NCBI GenBank assembly: GCA_017450685.1 | Contig: JAFSTB010000008.1 | Span: 1-64,000, forward strand | Direction of reading: 5' to 3' | DNA from: Paludibacteraceae bacterium | GTDB taxonomy: Bacteria; Bacteroidota; Bacteroidia; Bacteroidales; Paludibacteraceae | Length of the DNA stretch: 64,000 bases | Shown here: one piece after another, positions 5,871-14,997 of the stretch | Position numbering within the stretch: position 1 is the stretch's first letter | Layout: each line of letters begins with the position of its first letter | Made by a program: the position numbers and the translations under genes | Notes under the pieces: generated by a model | What the model saw: the letters and a program-made list of their open reading frames with translations, nothing else | What the model was told of the DNA's origin: nothing | Database searches by the model: none

Positions 5871-8768
5871 ATGAAAAAGATTTTTACTTTGTGTTTGACA
5901 CTTTGCTGCGCCATAGGTCTGTTTGCTCAGACTTATAAAAACGGGCAGTGGTATTCCTACTACGATGGCGGAAGCCATGAGTTAAAAACAGAGATCAGCA
6001 GTTTCAACGGCGTTTCTTATGAGGCCGATGGTTTCTTTGCTCCACTCGCCGGCACCCTTTCATTCAACTGGACCTACCAAAGCGTGGGATGGGGTGGACT
6101 ACTGGCTAACAATAACACCACCATCTATTCCTCCACTAACGGCGGTGAGAGTACGACCAAAGTGGGAGAATTGACCGATAAGACATGGGATATATCTCAG
6201 TCGTTCAGCGGCAACATCAACACCAAGACCAACTGGCTCAAATGGGATCGTCCGGCAGGCAATACTCACAATGTGATTATTAGCAATATAGCCATCCCGT
6301 TGGCTAAACATATCCTCTACGCTGACAACGGTGAAGGCAATAAGAAAGATAAGAGCAACGACTTCGGTTCACTCACTTGGGGTGAAGTGTCAGAGCCATT
6401 CGCCGTTGAACTGCGTTCGTTCTACACCAATGGCGACATCACCGTTACCAGCAGTCTGCCCACAGTGTTCCGCATCGGTTCAGCCGACAACACCAACGGT
6501 CTGACCTATGCCGTAGGTGCCAACGCCTGCGCTTCAAAAAACGGTAAAGCAGGACAAGAAGCAGGCGGCAATAAATTGGGTAACATCAGCCTATACAACT
6601 TCGATATCTATTTCTGCCCGCAAGAAGGCATCGAGTATGAAGGTGTGGTAACCATCACCGACGGCACTAACACATTGAAAGTGAACGTACAAGGTGTAGG
6701 TCTGAAAAAAGACCAGACCATCGCTTGGGAACAAGAAGAAGGCACTTTCCTTTCCAATATCGATCTGACGGAGGCTACCACCACCAGCGGACTGAACATA
6801 GCCTACACTTATTCCGAAGACGGCATTGTGAGCGACAATGAAGGACAGTTGGTTATCAACGGTTTAGGCACTGTTACCATCACCGCTGCACAAGCAGGCG
6901 ACACTCGCTACAACGCGGCACAAAGCATCTCCAAAACATTCACTATCAACCCCGCTGTTACCTACGGCACATTCCAAACAACCGTATGCCAAGGCACTAC
7001 CTTCCTCTTTGAGGCTGACAACAACGAATATGCTGCTGGTGAACATCAAGTGAACATCAAGAACGTCTATGGCGGCGATAGCATTATCACACTGACCATC
7101 AATGAGTTCCCCGTATATAACATCACCGATGGTGCCACCGTTTGCGACAACGAACTGCCTTATATCTGGGACGGCAGAGAACTGACAGAAGCAGGCGAAT
7201 ATACTTATACCTACAAGACAGTGAACGACTGCGACAGCACTGTCACCTTCACCCTTACCGTTTATCCGACCTACAACACCACTGACGGTGCTACCGTTTG
7301 CCCAAGCGCTATGCCATATAACTGGGACGGCAGAGAACTGACAGAAGCAGGCGAATATACTCACACCTACAAGACCGTGAACGGCTGCGACAGTATTGTC
7401 ACCTTCACCCTCACCGTCAATGAGGCATATCAAACGACCGATGGTGCCACCATCTGCGCAAGCGAACTGCCATACATCTGGGACGGCAGAGAACTGACAG
7501 AAGCAGGCGAACATATCTATACCTACCGTTCAGCCAATGGTTGCGACAGCACTGTCACCTTCACTCTCACCCTCAAAGAGACTTCTACCTACACCGACCG
7601 TATCACCGTTTGCGAGAACGCACTACCCTTCCAATGGAACGGGATGGAGATAACCTCAGCCGAAGATAACGGCAAACAGTTTACCACCACCAACGCCGTT
7701 GATTGCGACAGCGTTGTTACCCTCGAACTGATTGTTCTGCCTGTAGCACACGGCGAAGAGACACTCGTTCTTTGCGACAACGAACTGCCATATATCTGGA
7801 ACGACATCGAACTTACCGGTGCCGAGCAAGACGGTACTACCATTACTGTCACCGCCGCCAACAGTTGCGATAGCATAGTAACGCTCAACCTCACCATACT
7901 ACCCACCTACACCATACAAGAGCAAATGACTATCTATGTGGGTGAAGAACGCGAATGGCAAGGTCAAGACCTCTCAGCCTTTGAAGTGGGTTATCGCGAA
8001 CTCTATGCCGAGTATTCAACCATGGCAGGCTGCGACTCACTCTACACCCTCGCACTCAATATCGTAGAGCGTCCCACCACTACCTACAACTACGAAGCAA
8101 GCATCTGCGAAGGGTCGTTCTACACCGATGATAACTTCACCGAGGAGTTGACAGAAGCCGATGTTTACACTCGTACACTGACCAACACTCTTGGCGGCGA
8201 TAGTATCATCACCCTCACTCTTACCGTTCTTCCCGTTCAGACCACCGCTCTTACACGCACACTCACTTACGGTGACGACGAATGGCAGGAAGAGTTCGCA
8301 GGACAGAACGCCGACGTATATGAGCAAACTGAAACTCTTGTCAGCACCTTGGGCTGCGACAGCATAGTAACCACCACTATCACCATCGCCAAAGCCGCAC
8401 AAGAGATCGTCTGGAACATGAAAGATGCCACACTCACCGTAGGCGAGACCTTAACACTTGACGCTACCGCTACCAGCGGATTGGAAGTGACCTACACTCT
8501 GAGCGACGAGACACTGGCTACTATTGAAGAAAACGTGCTCACAGCCATCGCCGCAGGTGAACTGCAACTCACTGTCAGTCAAGAAGGTGACAACAACTAC
8601 GAAGCCGCCGAAGAGATGGTTATCACACTCACGGTGCTGCCTCAGACAGGTCTGAGAGAGATAATGAACGAGGGCAATAACACCGTTCGCAAAGCACTCA
8701 TCAACGGACACCTCTACATCATCACCGACAAAGCCATCTACAACGCAGAAGGCAGAAAAGTGGAGTAA
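5871..8768 (+). CDS. Large secreted repeat protein with sorting-type C-terminal tail
   Basis: The 965-aa protein has a signal peptide (IFTLCLTLCCAIGLFAQ) and a beta-rich N-terminal region. Next is an Ig/MBG-like module starting near GLKKDQTIAWEQ, then three nearly identical 52-aa units (DNA 7116-7583) and more divergent relatives built around a CDS(I/T)VT strand. A second Ig-like module (AAQEIVWNMKDATLTVGE) follows. The last 25 residues (KALINGHLYIITDKAIYN, then AEGRKVE) resemble the short C-terminal tails shared by many exported Bacteroidales proteins, probably a T9SS sorting or anchoring signal. The repeat architecture suggests a surface or adhesion role, but no enzyme domain is seen. It has its own promoter and ends just before a small unknown gene. 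Confidence 0.8.
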   Translation: MKKIFTLCLTLCCAIGLFAQTYKNGQWYSYYDGGSHELKTEISSFNGVSYEADGFFAPLAGTLSFNWTYQSVGWGGLLANNNTTIYSSTNGGESTTKVGELTDKTWDISQSFSGNINTKTNWLKWDRPAGNTHNVIISNIAIPLAKHILYADNGEGNKKDKSNDFGSLTWGEVSEPFAVELRSFYTNGDITVTSSLPTVFRIGSADNTNGLTYAVGANACASKNGKAGQEAGGNKLGNISLYNFDIYFCPQEGIEYEGVVTITDGTNTLKVNVQGVGLKKDQTIAWEQEEGTFLSNIDLTEATTTSGLNIAYTYSEDGIVSDNEGQLVINGLGTVTITAAQAGDTRYNAAQSISKTFTINPAVTYGTFQTTVCQGTTFLFEADNNEYAAGEHQVNIKNVYGGDSIITLTINEFPVYNITDGATVCDNELPYIWDGRELTEAGEYTYTYKTVNDCDSTVTFTLTVYPTYNTTDGATVCPSAMPYNWDGRELTEAGEYTHTYKTVNGCDSIVTFTLTVNEAYQTTDGATICASELPYIWDGRELTEAGEHIYTYRSANGCDSTVTFTLTLKETSTYTDRITVCENALPFQWNGMEITSAEDNGKQFTTTNAVDCDSVVTLELIVLPVAHGEETLVLCDNELPYIWNDIELTGAEQDGTTITVTAANSCDSIVTLNLTILPTYTIQEQMTIYVGEEREWQGQDLSAFEVGYRELYAEYSTMAGCDSLYTLALNIVERPTTTYNYEASICEGSFYTDDNFTEELTEADVYTRTLTNTLGGDSIITLTLTVLPVQTTALTRTLTYGDDEWQEEFAGQNADVYEQTETLVSTLGCDSIVTTTITIAKAAQEIVWNMKDATLTVGETLTLDATATSGLEVTYTLSDETLATIEENVLTAIAAGELQLTVSQEGDNNYEAAEEMVITLTVLPQTGLREIMNEGNNTVRKALINGHLYIITDKAIYNAEGRKVE
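7116..7583 (+). repeat. Three tandem 156-bp coding repeats
   Basis: Units start at 7116, 7272 and 7428, each exactly 52 codons. They share a TDGATVC start, PYxWDGRELTEAGE and CDSxVTFTLT segments. The DNA is nearly identical in the middle of each unit (about 25 bases encoding WDGRELTEAGE), which points to recent duplication or gene conversion. Diverged units follow up to about 8230. Confidence 0.85.
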
Positions 8769-8774
8769 ACGACA

Positions 8775-9248
8775 GTGGACAGAGCCACACAGATAGAAGA
8801 CTGGTATCACCAATTAGAGCGTGTGAGCCAAGATGACCAAGCCGATTTTGAGGTTATGCTGCTGGATCATCACGATCCGGCAGATGCCTCGGCGGCGATA
8901 ATGGGCACAGCAATGAACCTGATGGAGAAAGGTATTCGCAACGACCTTATGCAGTTGCTCTTCAAAGCAACACATAGCGCCAACGAACGCTCGGTACAAC
9001 TGCAAGCTATCACACATATCATCTCTTTATATTGGATGCAGGACGACATAGTGCGCAGCAACCGCGACCTGCAAGAATGGCTGCTCGATATGCTTGCCGA
9101 CCACCCGGGGGAGATACCGCAATACGTTCACGCTCTGTGGCAAGCACACAAAAAACTCAACCACCTGCAACACGTTAAAGACCTCAAACAGACCTTGCTC
9201 TATGAGGTGGCTATTGTGGGTGAAAAAGAGAGAAAAGAGTTTGAGTAA
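8775..9248 (+). CDS. Small helical protein of unknown function
   Basis: A 157-aa cytoplasmic-type protein without signal peptide, rich in Leu, His, Gln and Asp and apparently all-helical. I recognise no family. It begins with a GTG at 8775, six bases after the stop of the large secreted protein gene; an ATG at 8856 is an alternative. A terminator-like hairpin at 9328-9357 follows it. The spacing suggests co-transcription with the secreted protein gene. Confidence 0.6.
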   Translation: MDRATQIEDWYHQLERVSQDDQADFEVMLLDHHDPADASAAIMGTAMNLMEKGIRNDLMQLLFKATHSANERSVQLQAITHIISLYWMQDDIVRSNRDLQEWLLDMLADHPGEIPQYVHALWQAHKKLNHLQHVKDLKQTLLYEVAIVGEKERKEFE

Positions 9249-9314
9249 CCACACCGACTGTTGAGAACAAAACTCTGATTAACCACTGACTTACAAAAAT
9301 ATTTTGCGCAAATA

Positions 9315-9346
9315 TTTGCACAATAGAAAAAAAGCCTGTACCTTTG
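9315..9346 (+). promoter_or_regulatory. rpoD promoter
   Basis: TTTG at 9315-9318, 20 bases, then TACCTTTG at 9339-9346: a perfect Bacteroidota consensus. The -7 box is exactly the loop of the hairpin at 9328-9357, and the -33 box lies in a 12-bp palindrome (GCAAATATTTGC, 9308-9319). The rpoD ATG is 76 bases downstream. Confidence 0.85.
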
Positions 9347-9357
9347 CAGGCTTTTTT
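9328..9357 (+). terminator. Intrinsic terminator of the upstream operon
   Basis: A perfect 11-bp stem (AAAAAAGCCTG with CAGGCTTTTTT) has an 8-base loop, and its 3' arm ends in six T. It sits 80 bases after the small unknown gene. Its loop is the -7 box of the rpoD promoter, so termination of one transcript and start of the next share the same 30 bases. Confidence 0.8.
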
Positions 9358-9421
9358 ACGCATTTTTGGAATAGTTTAGGGCTTTATATGAGTCCGTTTC
9401 ATTGAAAGAAAGGAAGATAAT

Positions 9422-10282
9422 ATGCGCCAACTTAAGATTACCAAATCGATAACCAACCGCGAGTCCGCCTCGCTGGATAAATACCTGCAAGAGATTGGTC
9501 GCGAGGATCTTATCACTGTTGAGGAAGAAGTGGAATTAGCGGGTCGCATACGCAATGGTGATCGTGCAGCGTTGGAGAAACTGACCCGTGCCAACCTGCG
9601 TTTCGTAGTGTCGGTGGCTAAACAGTATCAGAATCAGGGACTTAGTCTGCCTGACCTGATAACAGAAGGCAATATAGGTCTTATCAAAGCCGCCGAGAAG
9701 TTTGATGAGACGCGTGGTTTTAAGTTCATCTCTTATGCCGTATGGTGGATACGTCAAAGCATCTTGCAGGCTCTTGCCGAGCAAGCGCGTATAGTGCGTC
9801 TGCCGCTTAATCAGGTAGGTTCAATCAACAAGATCAACAAAGCCTTGCAACGCTTTGAGCAGTTGCACGAGCGTCGTCCGTCAGCAGAAGAGTTGGCAGA
9901 GGAATTGGATATACCCGTGGAGAAGATAGCCGAGACGCTGAAGATGTCGGGCCGTCACGTTAGTGTGGACGCTCCCTTCGTGGAAGGCGAAGATAACAGT
10001 CTGATAGACGTGATGGTGAACGAAGACTCACCTAATGCCGATAGAGGACTGATTAACGAGTCGCTATCGAAAGAGATAGACCGTGCTTTGAGTGGTCTCA
10101 CTCCCCGCGAAGCAGAGATTATACGCAAGTTCTTCGGCATAGGCACTCCCGAAAAGACACTCGAAGAGATAGGTGTTGACCTTCACCTCACACGTGAACG
10201 CGTCAGACAGATAAAAGAGAAATCTATTCGCAAACTGCTCACCGGACCCAGAAGCAACGTCCTACGCACCTACTTAGGGTAG
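9422..10282 (+). CDS. rpoD: Primary sigma-70 factor
   Basis: The 286-aa protein is the housekeeping sigma factor that directs RNA polymerase to TTTG/TANNTTTG promoters. Region 1.2 is near the start ([20 protein letters not shown]), followed by region 2 ([20 protein letters not shown], then [10 protein letters not shown]). Region 3 and region 4 follow, the last with a helix-turn-helix near [20 protein letters not shown]. Region 1.1 is absent, as in other Bacteroidota primary sigmas, and the length of about 287 aa is typical. It has its own promoter and is followed by repeats and a very strong hairpin, so it is monocistronic. Confidence 0.97.
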   Translation: MRQLKITKSITNRESASLDKYLQEIGREDLITVEEEVELAGRIRNGDRAALEKLTRANLRFVVSVAKQYQNQGLSLPDLITEGNIGLIKAAEKFDETRGFKFISYAVWWIRQSILQALAEQARIVRLPLNQVGSINKINKALQRFEQLHERRPSAEELAEELDIPVEKIAETLKMSGRHVSVDAPFVEGEDNSLIDVMVNEDSPNADRGLINESLSKEIDRALSGLTPREAEIIRKFFGIGTPEKTLEEIGVDLHLTRERVRQIKEKSIRKLLTGPRSNVLRTYLG

Positions 10283-10287
10283 GGTTT

Positions 10288-10360
10288 AGTTGAGAGTTGA
10301 GAGTTGAGAGTTGAGAGAAGTTCTTGAGTTTGAAGTTGAAAGTTGAGGGGTTGAGAGTTC
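10288..10360 (+). repeat. Dispersed GTTGAGAG-type repeat, copy 2
   Basis: Several tandem copies of AGTTGAGAGTTGAG with the variants TTGAAGTTGAAAGTTGAG follow rpoD directly. They are the same family as the blocks at 3862, 41098 and 59205. Confidence 0.8.
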
Positions 10361-10380
10361 AACGATACAGAATCAATAAT

Positions 10381-10425
10381 ACGAAACAAAAATCCGCTTG
10401 CTCGGCAAGCGGATTTTTGTTTCGT
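10381..10425. terminator. Very strong bidirectional terminator
   Basis: A perfect 21-bp inverted repeat with a 3-base TCG loop. Its core is AATCCGCTTGC and the complement, flanked by A/T runs on both sides, so it can act in either direction. It separates rpoD from the convergent outer-membrane protein gene. Confidence 0.93.
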
Positions 10426-10441
10426 AAATGACAGCAACTGC

Positions 10442-11092
10442 TTAGAAGCAGTAACGAAGTGATGCAGCCAAACTCCAATCGAAGAAGTTAACTACTTGTT
10501 CAGTTTTAACACCATTAACTTTCTGGTTGCGGAAACCCAGACCATAACCGGGACGGAAATCAAGACCAAGAGCCAAAGGAACGCTTGAGAAACCGAGTTC
10601 CAAACCTGCCAAAGCATTGATACCGAACTTACCATAGATTTGATCCTTTCCGTTATTAACATTTTTCCAGTCTGAAACAGAGATAGTTTTCCAATCGCCA
10701 TTATCATCCTTAATTTCCATATTTCCATACTGTTGCATCAGACCGAGGCTGATACCGCCGCCGGCGAACCAACTGAGTGAACCGAAGTTCCAAGAAGCGA
10801 TATTCTGCTGATAAACGATGTTAGGATTGGCAACGAAAGTGAAGAAAGCACCATTTCTAATATCGGAAGTATTTTTCACTCCGTCAGTCTTCACCTCAGC
10901 CTTACCTGCCAAAGAGAAGAGATTAACACCGAGGTCGGCTTGAAGAGCCAAACCATCAATACCAAAGATGAAACCTTTATAGGTAACACCATACATTGAA
11001 CCGACCATACCACCGATAGAATGAGTATAGTCTTGTGCGCTGATTGTCAGCGACAGAAGCAGCATAGCAACTGCGATAATTGATTTTTTCAT
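10442..11092 (-). CDS. Small outer-membrane beta-barrel protein
   Basis: About 216 aa with a signal peptide (KKSIIAVAMLLLSLTISAQ). The mature part, with alternating hydrophobic strands and a C-terminal aromatic end (WSLAASLRYCF), is typical of small 8-stranded barrels. The frame opens further upstream to 11149, but the promoter and the signal peptide place the start at the ATG at 11092. Substrate and role are unknown. It is transcribed alone between the strong terminator and a promoter divergent from the fumarase gene. Confidence 0.75.
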   Translation of the reverse strand: MKKSIIAVAMLLLSLTISAQDYTHSIGGMVGSMYGVTYKGFIFGIDGLALQADLGVNLFSLAGKAEVKTDGVKNTSDIRNGAFFTFVANPNIVYQQNIASWNFGSLSWFAGGGISLGLMQQYGNMEIKDDNGDWKTISVSDWKNVNNGKDQIYGKFGINALAGLELGFSSVPLALGLDFRPGYGLGFRNQKVNGVKTEQVVNFFDWSLAASLRYCF

Positions 11093-11162
11093 ACAATGTG
11101 TATTATTAAAGTTGAACTTATGGATACGAGAGAATAACCTCACACGCACCCGAAACAGTCGG

Positions 11163-11194
11163 CAAAGGTACTGCGCATTTCGCTAATATGCAAA
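11163..11194 (-). promoter_or_regulatory. Promoter of the small barrel gene
   Basis: On the minus strand TTTG (11194-11191), 20 bases, TACCTTTG (11170-11163), a perfect consensus about 70 bases before the ATG at 11092. Confidence 0.8.
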
Positions 11195-11219
11195 TTTTCA
11201 GTATTATTTAATCTATTTA

Positions 11220-11247
11220 TTGTGCAATTGCTTGCACAATTGCACAA
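11220..11247. promoter_or_regulatory. 11-bp palindrome over the fumarase -33 box (candidate operator)
   Basis: A perfect inverted repeat (TTGTGCAATTG at 11220-11230, CAATTGCACAA at 11237-11247) with a 6-base centre. The centre contains the -33 TTG of the fumarase promoter. Size and symmetry suit a dimeric repressor or activator. The regulator is unknown. Confidence 0.55.
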
Positions 11248-11262
11248 AACACCTTACCTTTG
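11231..11262 (+). promoter_or_regulatory. Fumarase operon promoter
   Basis: CTTG at 11231-11234 (near-consensus -33), 20 bases, then TACCTTTG at 11255-11262. It shows that the coding frame, although open from 11220, must start at the ATG at 11307. Confidence 0.75.
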
Positions 11263-11306
11263 CAAATTGGTATTTATACATAGGACAAAAATATATTATT
11301 ACAGAT

Positions 11307-12977
11307 ATGGAATTTCATTATGAACCAATGTTTCAACTTGGTAAGGACGATACCGAGTATTATCTTCTGACCCGCGACTATGTGTCGGTCAGTGAGTTTG
11401 AGGGCACACCTATGTTAAAGGTGGAGAAAGCCGGTTTGACGGCGATGGCACACGCTGCTTTTCGCGATGTCAGTTTTATGCTTCGCCGTTCGCACAATGA
11501 GCAGGTAGCCAAGATCTTGCGTGACCCTGAAGCAAGCAGCAACGACAAGTATGTGGCTCTCACTTTCCTTCGCAATGCAGAGGTGGCATCCAAAGGTAAA
11601 CTGCCATTGTGTCAGGACACCGGCACCGCTATCATCCACGGTGAGAAAGGTCAGCAGGTGGTAACGGTGGAGAACGGTAAGTTGCAAGTGACAGGCGGTA
11701 TGTCCGACGAGGAGGCATTGTCAGCCGGTGTTTATCAGACCTATACGGAAGAGAACCTTCGTTACTCTCAGAACGCACCTCTATCGATGTATGAGGAGGT
11801 GAACACCAAATGTAACCTGCCTGCTCAGATCGACTTGGAAGCCACTGAGGGTATGGAGTACCATTTCTTGTGTGTGACCAAAGGTGGCGGCAGTGCCAAC
11901 AAGACTTATCTCTATCAAGAGACCAAGGCTCGTATTCAGAACGAGGGCACACTCATTCCTTTCCTTGTGGAGAAGATGAAGAGTTTGGGTACAGCGGCAT
12001 GTCCGCCTTACCATATAGCCATTGTCATTGGCGGCACTTCCGCCGAGAAGAACCTTCTCACGGTGAAGTTAGCCTCCACTCATTACTACGATTCGTTGCC
12101 CACCACGGGTAATGCTTCGGGTCGTGCCTTCCGCGACATAGAGTTGGAGAGGCGTCTGCTGCAAGAGGCCTATAAAATTGGTTTAGGAGCGCAGTTTGGC
12201 GGTAAGTATATGGCTCATGATGTGCGCGTTATACGTTTGCCTCGTCACGGTGCCAGTTGTCCGATAGGTTTGGGGGTTAGTTGTTCAGCCGACCGTAACA
12301 TTCGTTGCAAGATTAACAAAGACGGTATATGGATAGAGAAGATGGACTCTAACCCTGGTGAGTTGATACCTCGCGAGTTGCGTGAGCAAGGTGAGGGAGA
12401 GGCTGTTCGCATTGACTTGAACCAACCGATGAGTGAAGTGTGCAAGATTTTAAGTCAGTATCCTATCGGCACTCGTTTGAGTTTGAACGGCACCATCATC
12501 GTTGGTCGCGACATTGCTCATGCCAAACTCAAGGCTCGTTTGGATGCAGGTGAAGGGATGCCTGAATATATGAAGAATCATCCTGTCTATTATGCCGGTC
12601 CTGCCAAGACCCCTGCAGGTATGGCTTGCGGTTCGATGGGACCGACGACAGCCGGCAGAATGGATCCATACGTTGACGAGTTCCAAGAGAACGGCGGCAG
12701 TCTTATTATGTTGGCTAAAGGTAATCGCTCGGAAGCCGTCACCAACGCTTGTAAGAAGCATGGCGGTTTCTACTTGGGTTCGATAGGCGGTCCGGCTGCC
12801 ATCTTAGCACAAGAGAACATCAAGAGTATTGAGTGCGTTGAGTATCCCGAATTGGGTATGGAAGCCATTTGGAAGATAGAGGTGGAGAACTTCCCCGCTT
12901 TCATTTTGGTGGACAATAAAGGTAACGATTTCTTCAAGCAATTGAAGCCTTGCCAAGGTTGCACTATCATCAATTAA
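11307..12977 (+). CDS. fumA: Fumarate hydratase, class I (iron-sulfur)
   Basis: About 556 aa, matching class I FumA/FumB enzymes, which interconvert fumarate and malate with an oxygen-sensitive [4Fe-4S] cluster. The N-terminal half carries LCQDTGTAI with a cluster cysteine; other conserved cysteines lie in CPIGLGVSC and [16 protein letters not shown]; the C-terminal domain contains GSIGGPAA. In anaerobic Bacteroidales the enzyme works in the reductive branch leading to succinate. It is the first gene of a long plus-strand block and has a palindrome over its promoter, which suggests regulated expression. Confidence 0.94.
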   Translation: MEFHYEPMFQLGKDDTEYYLLTRDYVSVSEFEGTPMLKVEKAGLTAMAHAAFRDVSFMLRRSHNEQVAKILRDPEASSNDKYVALTFLRNAEVASKGKLPLCQDTGTAIIHGEKGQQVVTVENGKLQVTGGMSDEEALSAGVYQTYTEENLRYSQNAPLSMYEEVNTKCNLPAQIDLEATEGMEYHFLCVTKGGGSANKTYLYQETKARIQNEGTLIPFLVEKMKSLGTAACPPYHIAIVIGGTSAEKNLLTVKLASTHYYDSLPTTGNASGRAFRDIELERRLLQEAYKIGLGAQFGGKYMAHDVRVIRLPRHGASCPIGLGVSCSADRNIRCKINKDGIWIEKMDSNPGELIPRELREQGEGEAVRIDLNQPMSEVCKILSQYPIGTRLSLNGTIIVGRDIAHAKLKARLDAGEGMPEYMKNHPVYYAGPAKTPAGMACGSMGPTTAGRMDPYVDEFQENGGSLIMLAKGNRSEAVTNACKKHGGFYLGSIGGPAAILAQENIKSIECVEYPELGMEAIWKIEVENFPAFILVDNKGNDFFKQLKPCQGCTIIN

Positions 12978-12995
12978 AACACAGTATAAGCCTTT

Positions 12996-13832
12996 ATGGA
13001 GCAGAAAAAGCAGGAGAGTTGGTGGCATCGTATCACTCGCAAATATCGTTTGAGTGTGATGCACGAGGACACCTTGTCAGAGAGTTGGCATGTGCGCCTT
13101 AGTTGGATAAGTGTGTTCACTGCTTTCACTCTTATGTTTCTTCTGACTGTGGCACTGCTTTCCGTCTTGATTATCTACACTCCTATTCGTCAGATTCTGC
13201 CGGGTTATTCAGAAGATTTGCGTCAGGGTTTAGTGGAGAACACGGCACGTGTTGATTCACTTCAGACCACGATGGAGGTACAGCAACGCTATTTAGATGT
13301 CCTCAAGGGGGTGATGTCTGGTGAGGTGAGTACCGATACCGTTCAGCCGTTGGATTCGCTTGAGGCAGTGATGCGTGAGCAGTTGTTGGAAGCGAAGAAT
13401 GAGGCAACGGAGGAGTTCTTGGCTCAATATGAGAACAAGGAGCGCAGTTCGTTGCAACTGTTTGATATTCAAGAGACCACACCTGTCTATACTTTCTTCC
13501 GTCCGGCGCATGGTGTTATCTTACAAGGTTACGACCCGCAGAACAGCGTTTATGGTATATCACTTCGCACGGCAGACAACGAGAACTTGACTGCTGTATT
13601 AGCGGGAGTGGTGGTACATATTGATTATGAGATAGATAACAGTTACACTATTATCTTGCAGCACGCCACTTATCTCAGTGTCTATCGTCACGCACAGCGT
13701 GTACTCAAGCATGTGGGTGAGTCGGTGAAGGCAGGTGAGAGCATAGCCATTGCTCAAGCAGAACCGATTTTCTATTTCGAGTTATGGCAGAACGGGCACA
13801 GTATCAACCCCGAAGAGGTGATAGCCTTTTGA
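12996..13832 (+). CDS. Membrane-anchored LytM-domain protein, probably non-catalytic
   Basis: The 278-aa protein has one transmembrane segment (about residues 37-60), a coiled-coil-like stretch (about 75-145) and a C-terminal M23/LytM domain. The usual HxxxD metal motif is replaced by NSVYGISLRT and the usual HLHFE by FYFELW, so the zinc ligands are missing while the fold markers (SVYRHAQRV, VGESVKAGE, NGHSINP) remain. Such degenerate LytM proteins, as in EnvC or NlpD, activate cell-wall amidases. That role is inferred. It starts 18 bases after fumarase and 13 bases before dxr. Confidence 0.8.
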   Translation: MEQKKQESWWHRITRKYRLSVMHEDTLSESWHVRLSWISVFTAFTLMFLLTVALLSVLIIYTPIRQILPGYSEDLRQGLVENTARVDSLQTTMEVQQRYLDVLKGVMSGEVSTDTVQPLDSLEAVMREQLLEAKNEATEEFLAQYENKERSSLQLFDIQETTPVYTFFRPAHGVILQGYDPQNSVYGISLRTADNENLTAVLAGVVVHIDYEIDNSYTIILQHATYLSVYRHAQRVLKHVGESVKAGESIAIAQAEPIFYFELWQNGHSINPEEVIAF

Positions 13833-13845
13833 AAAACAAGAAAGG

Positions 13846-14997
13846 ATGGTTAAGCGATTAGCTATATTAGGCAGTACAGGAAGTATAGGTACTCAGACTT
13901 TGGATATTGTTCGTCAGTATCCCGACCGTTTTGAGGTCTATGCTTTGACCGCCGGCAACAATGTGGAGCGTCTGATAAAGCAGGCACGCGAGTTTCGTCC
14001 GGAGGTTGTATGTATAGCCGACGAGAGTCAATACTCTGCCTTGAAAGAAGGGCTAAACGACCTGGATATTAAGGTATGGTGTGGTGCTGGTGCGATAGCC
14101 GACATCGTTACTTTCCCTTCGATAGATATAGTGGTGACGGCTATGGTTGGTTATGCGGGTCTGTTGCCTACCATACGTGCTATTGAAGCCGGTAAGACTT
14201 TGGCATTGGCGAACAAAGAGACCTTGGTGGTGGCAGGTGAGTTGATTACCTGTTTGGTTAAGAAGCATCACACTGCTATTCTGCCTGTTGACAGTGAGCA
14301 CTCTGCCATCTTCCAGTCGTTGGCGGGTGAGGATATGGATAGTATTGAGCGTCTGTTGCTCACGGCGAGCGGCGGTCCGTTCCGCAAGCACACTCAAGGT
14401 ATGTTGGAGCAGGTGACGGCAGCCGAAGCACTGCGGCATCCCAACTGGACGATGGGTGCAAAGATAACCATTGATTCAGCCACTATGATGAACAAAGGGT
14501 TTGAGGTGATAGAGGCTCATTGGCTGTTTGGTGTGGGTTACGACAAGATAGAGGTGTTGGTTCATCCGCAATCGATTGTTCATTCAGCAGTACAATTTCG
14601 CGACGGAGCGGTGAAAGCGCAGTTAGGAACGCCGGATATGCGTCTGCCTATACTCTATGCCCTATCCTACCCTGAGCGATTGGCAACCACACTGCCTCGT
14701 ATAGACTGGTCGTTATCGCAGCAACTGACTTTTGAGCAACCTGACTTACAGCGTTTCCCGTGTTTGCAGTTGGCTTTCGACGCTATGCAGCAGGCAGGCA
14801 ATATACCCTGCGCTATGAACGCAGCCAATGAGGTGGCTAACCTCGCTTTCCGTGAAGGCAGATGCCGCTTTACCGACATACCGCGTATCATTGAAAAGAC
14901 AATGGCGCAAACCAACTTTATCAAGCAACCAACATACGATGATTATGTGCAGACAGATCTGTATGCACGAGAGAAAGCACAAACAATGTTAGTATGA
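13846..14997 (+). CDS. dxr: 1-deoxy-D-xylulose-5-phosphate reductoisomerase
   Basis: The 383-aa enzyme makes 2-C-methyl-D-erythritol 4-phosphate in the MEP isoprenoid pathway. It opens with the NADPH motif GSTGSIGTQTLDIV, then ALANKETLVVAGE, PVDSEHSAIFQSL with metal and substrate ligands, TASGGPFR, and NWTMGAKITIDSATMMNKG. Length and motifs are canonical. It overlaps rseP by the 4-base ATGA, so the two are translationally coupled. Confidence 0.97.
   Translation: MVKRLAILGSTGSIGTQTLDIVRQYPDRFEVYALTAGNNVERLIKQAREFRPEVVCIADESQYSALKEGLNDLDIKVWCGAGAIADIVTFPSIDIVVTAMVGYAGLLPTIRAIEAGKTLALANKETLVVAGELITCLVKKHHTAILPVDSEHSAIFQSLAGEDMDSIERLLLTASGGPFRKHTQGMLEQVTAAEALRHPNWTMGAKITIDSATMMNKGFEVIEAHWLFGVGYDKIEVLVHPQSIVHSAVQFRDGAVKAQLGTPDMRLPILYALSYPERLATTLPRIDWSLSQQLTFEQPDLQRFPCLQLAFDAMQQAGNIPCAMNAANEVANLAFREGRCRFTDIPRIIEKTMAQTNFIKQPTYDDYVQTDLYAREKAQTMLV

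Noticed and set aside
6864..7514. Minus-strand 216-codon frame with repeats
   Set aside because: Its repeats are the antisense of the three 156-bp units of the secreted protein gene.
7116..7583. CRISPR-like spacing of repeats
   Set aside because: The units are 156 bp, in frame and coding, with no unique spacers.
11220..11306. N-terminal extension of fumarase
   Set aside because: The promoter lies inside this segment, so it cannot be translated from that transcript; the ATG at 11307 fits the family.
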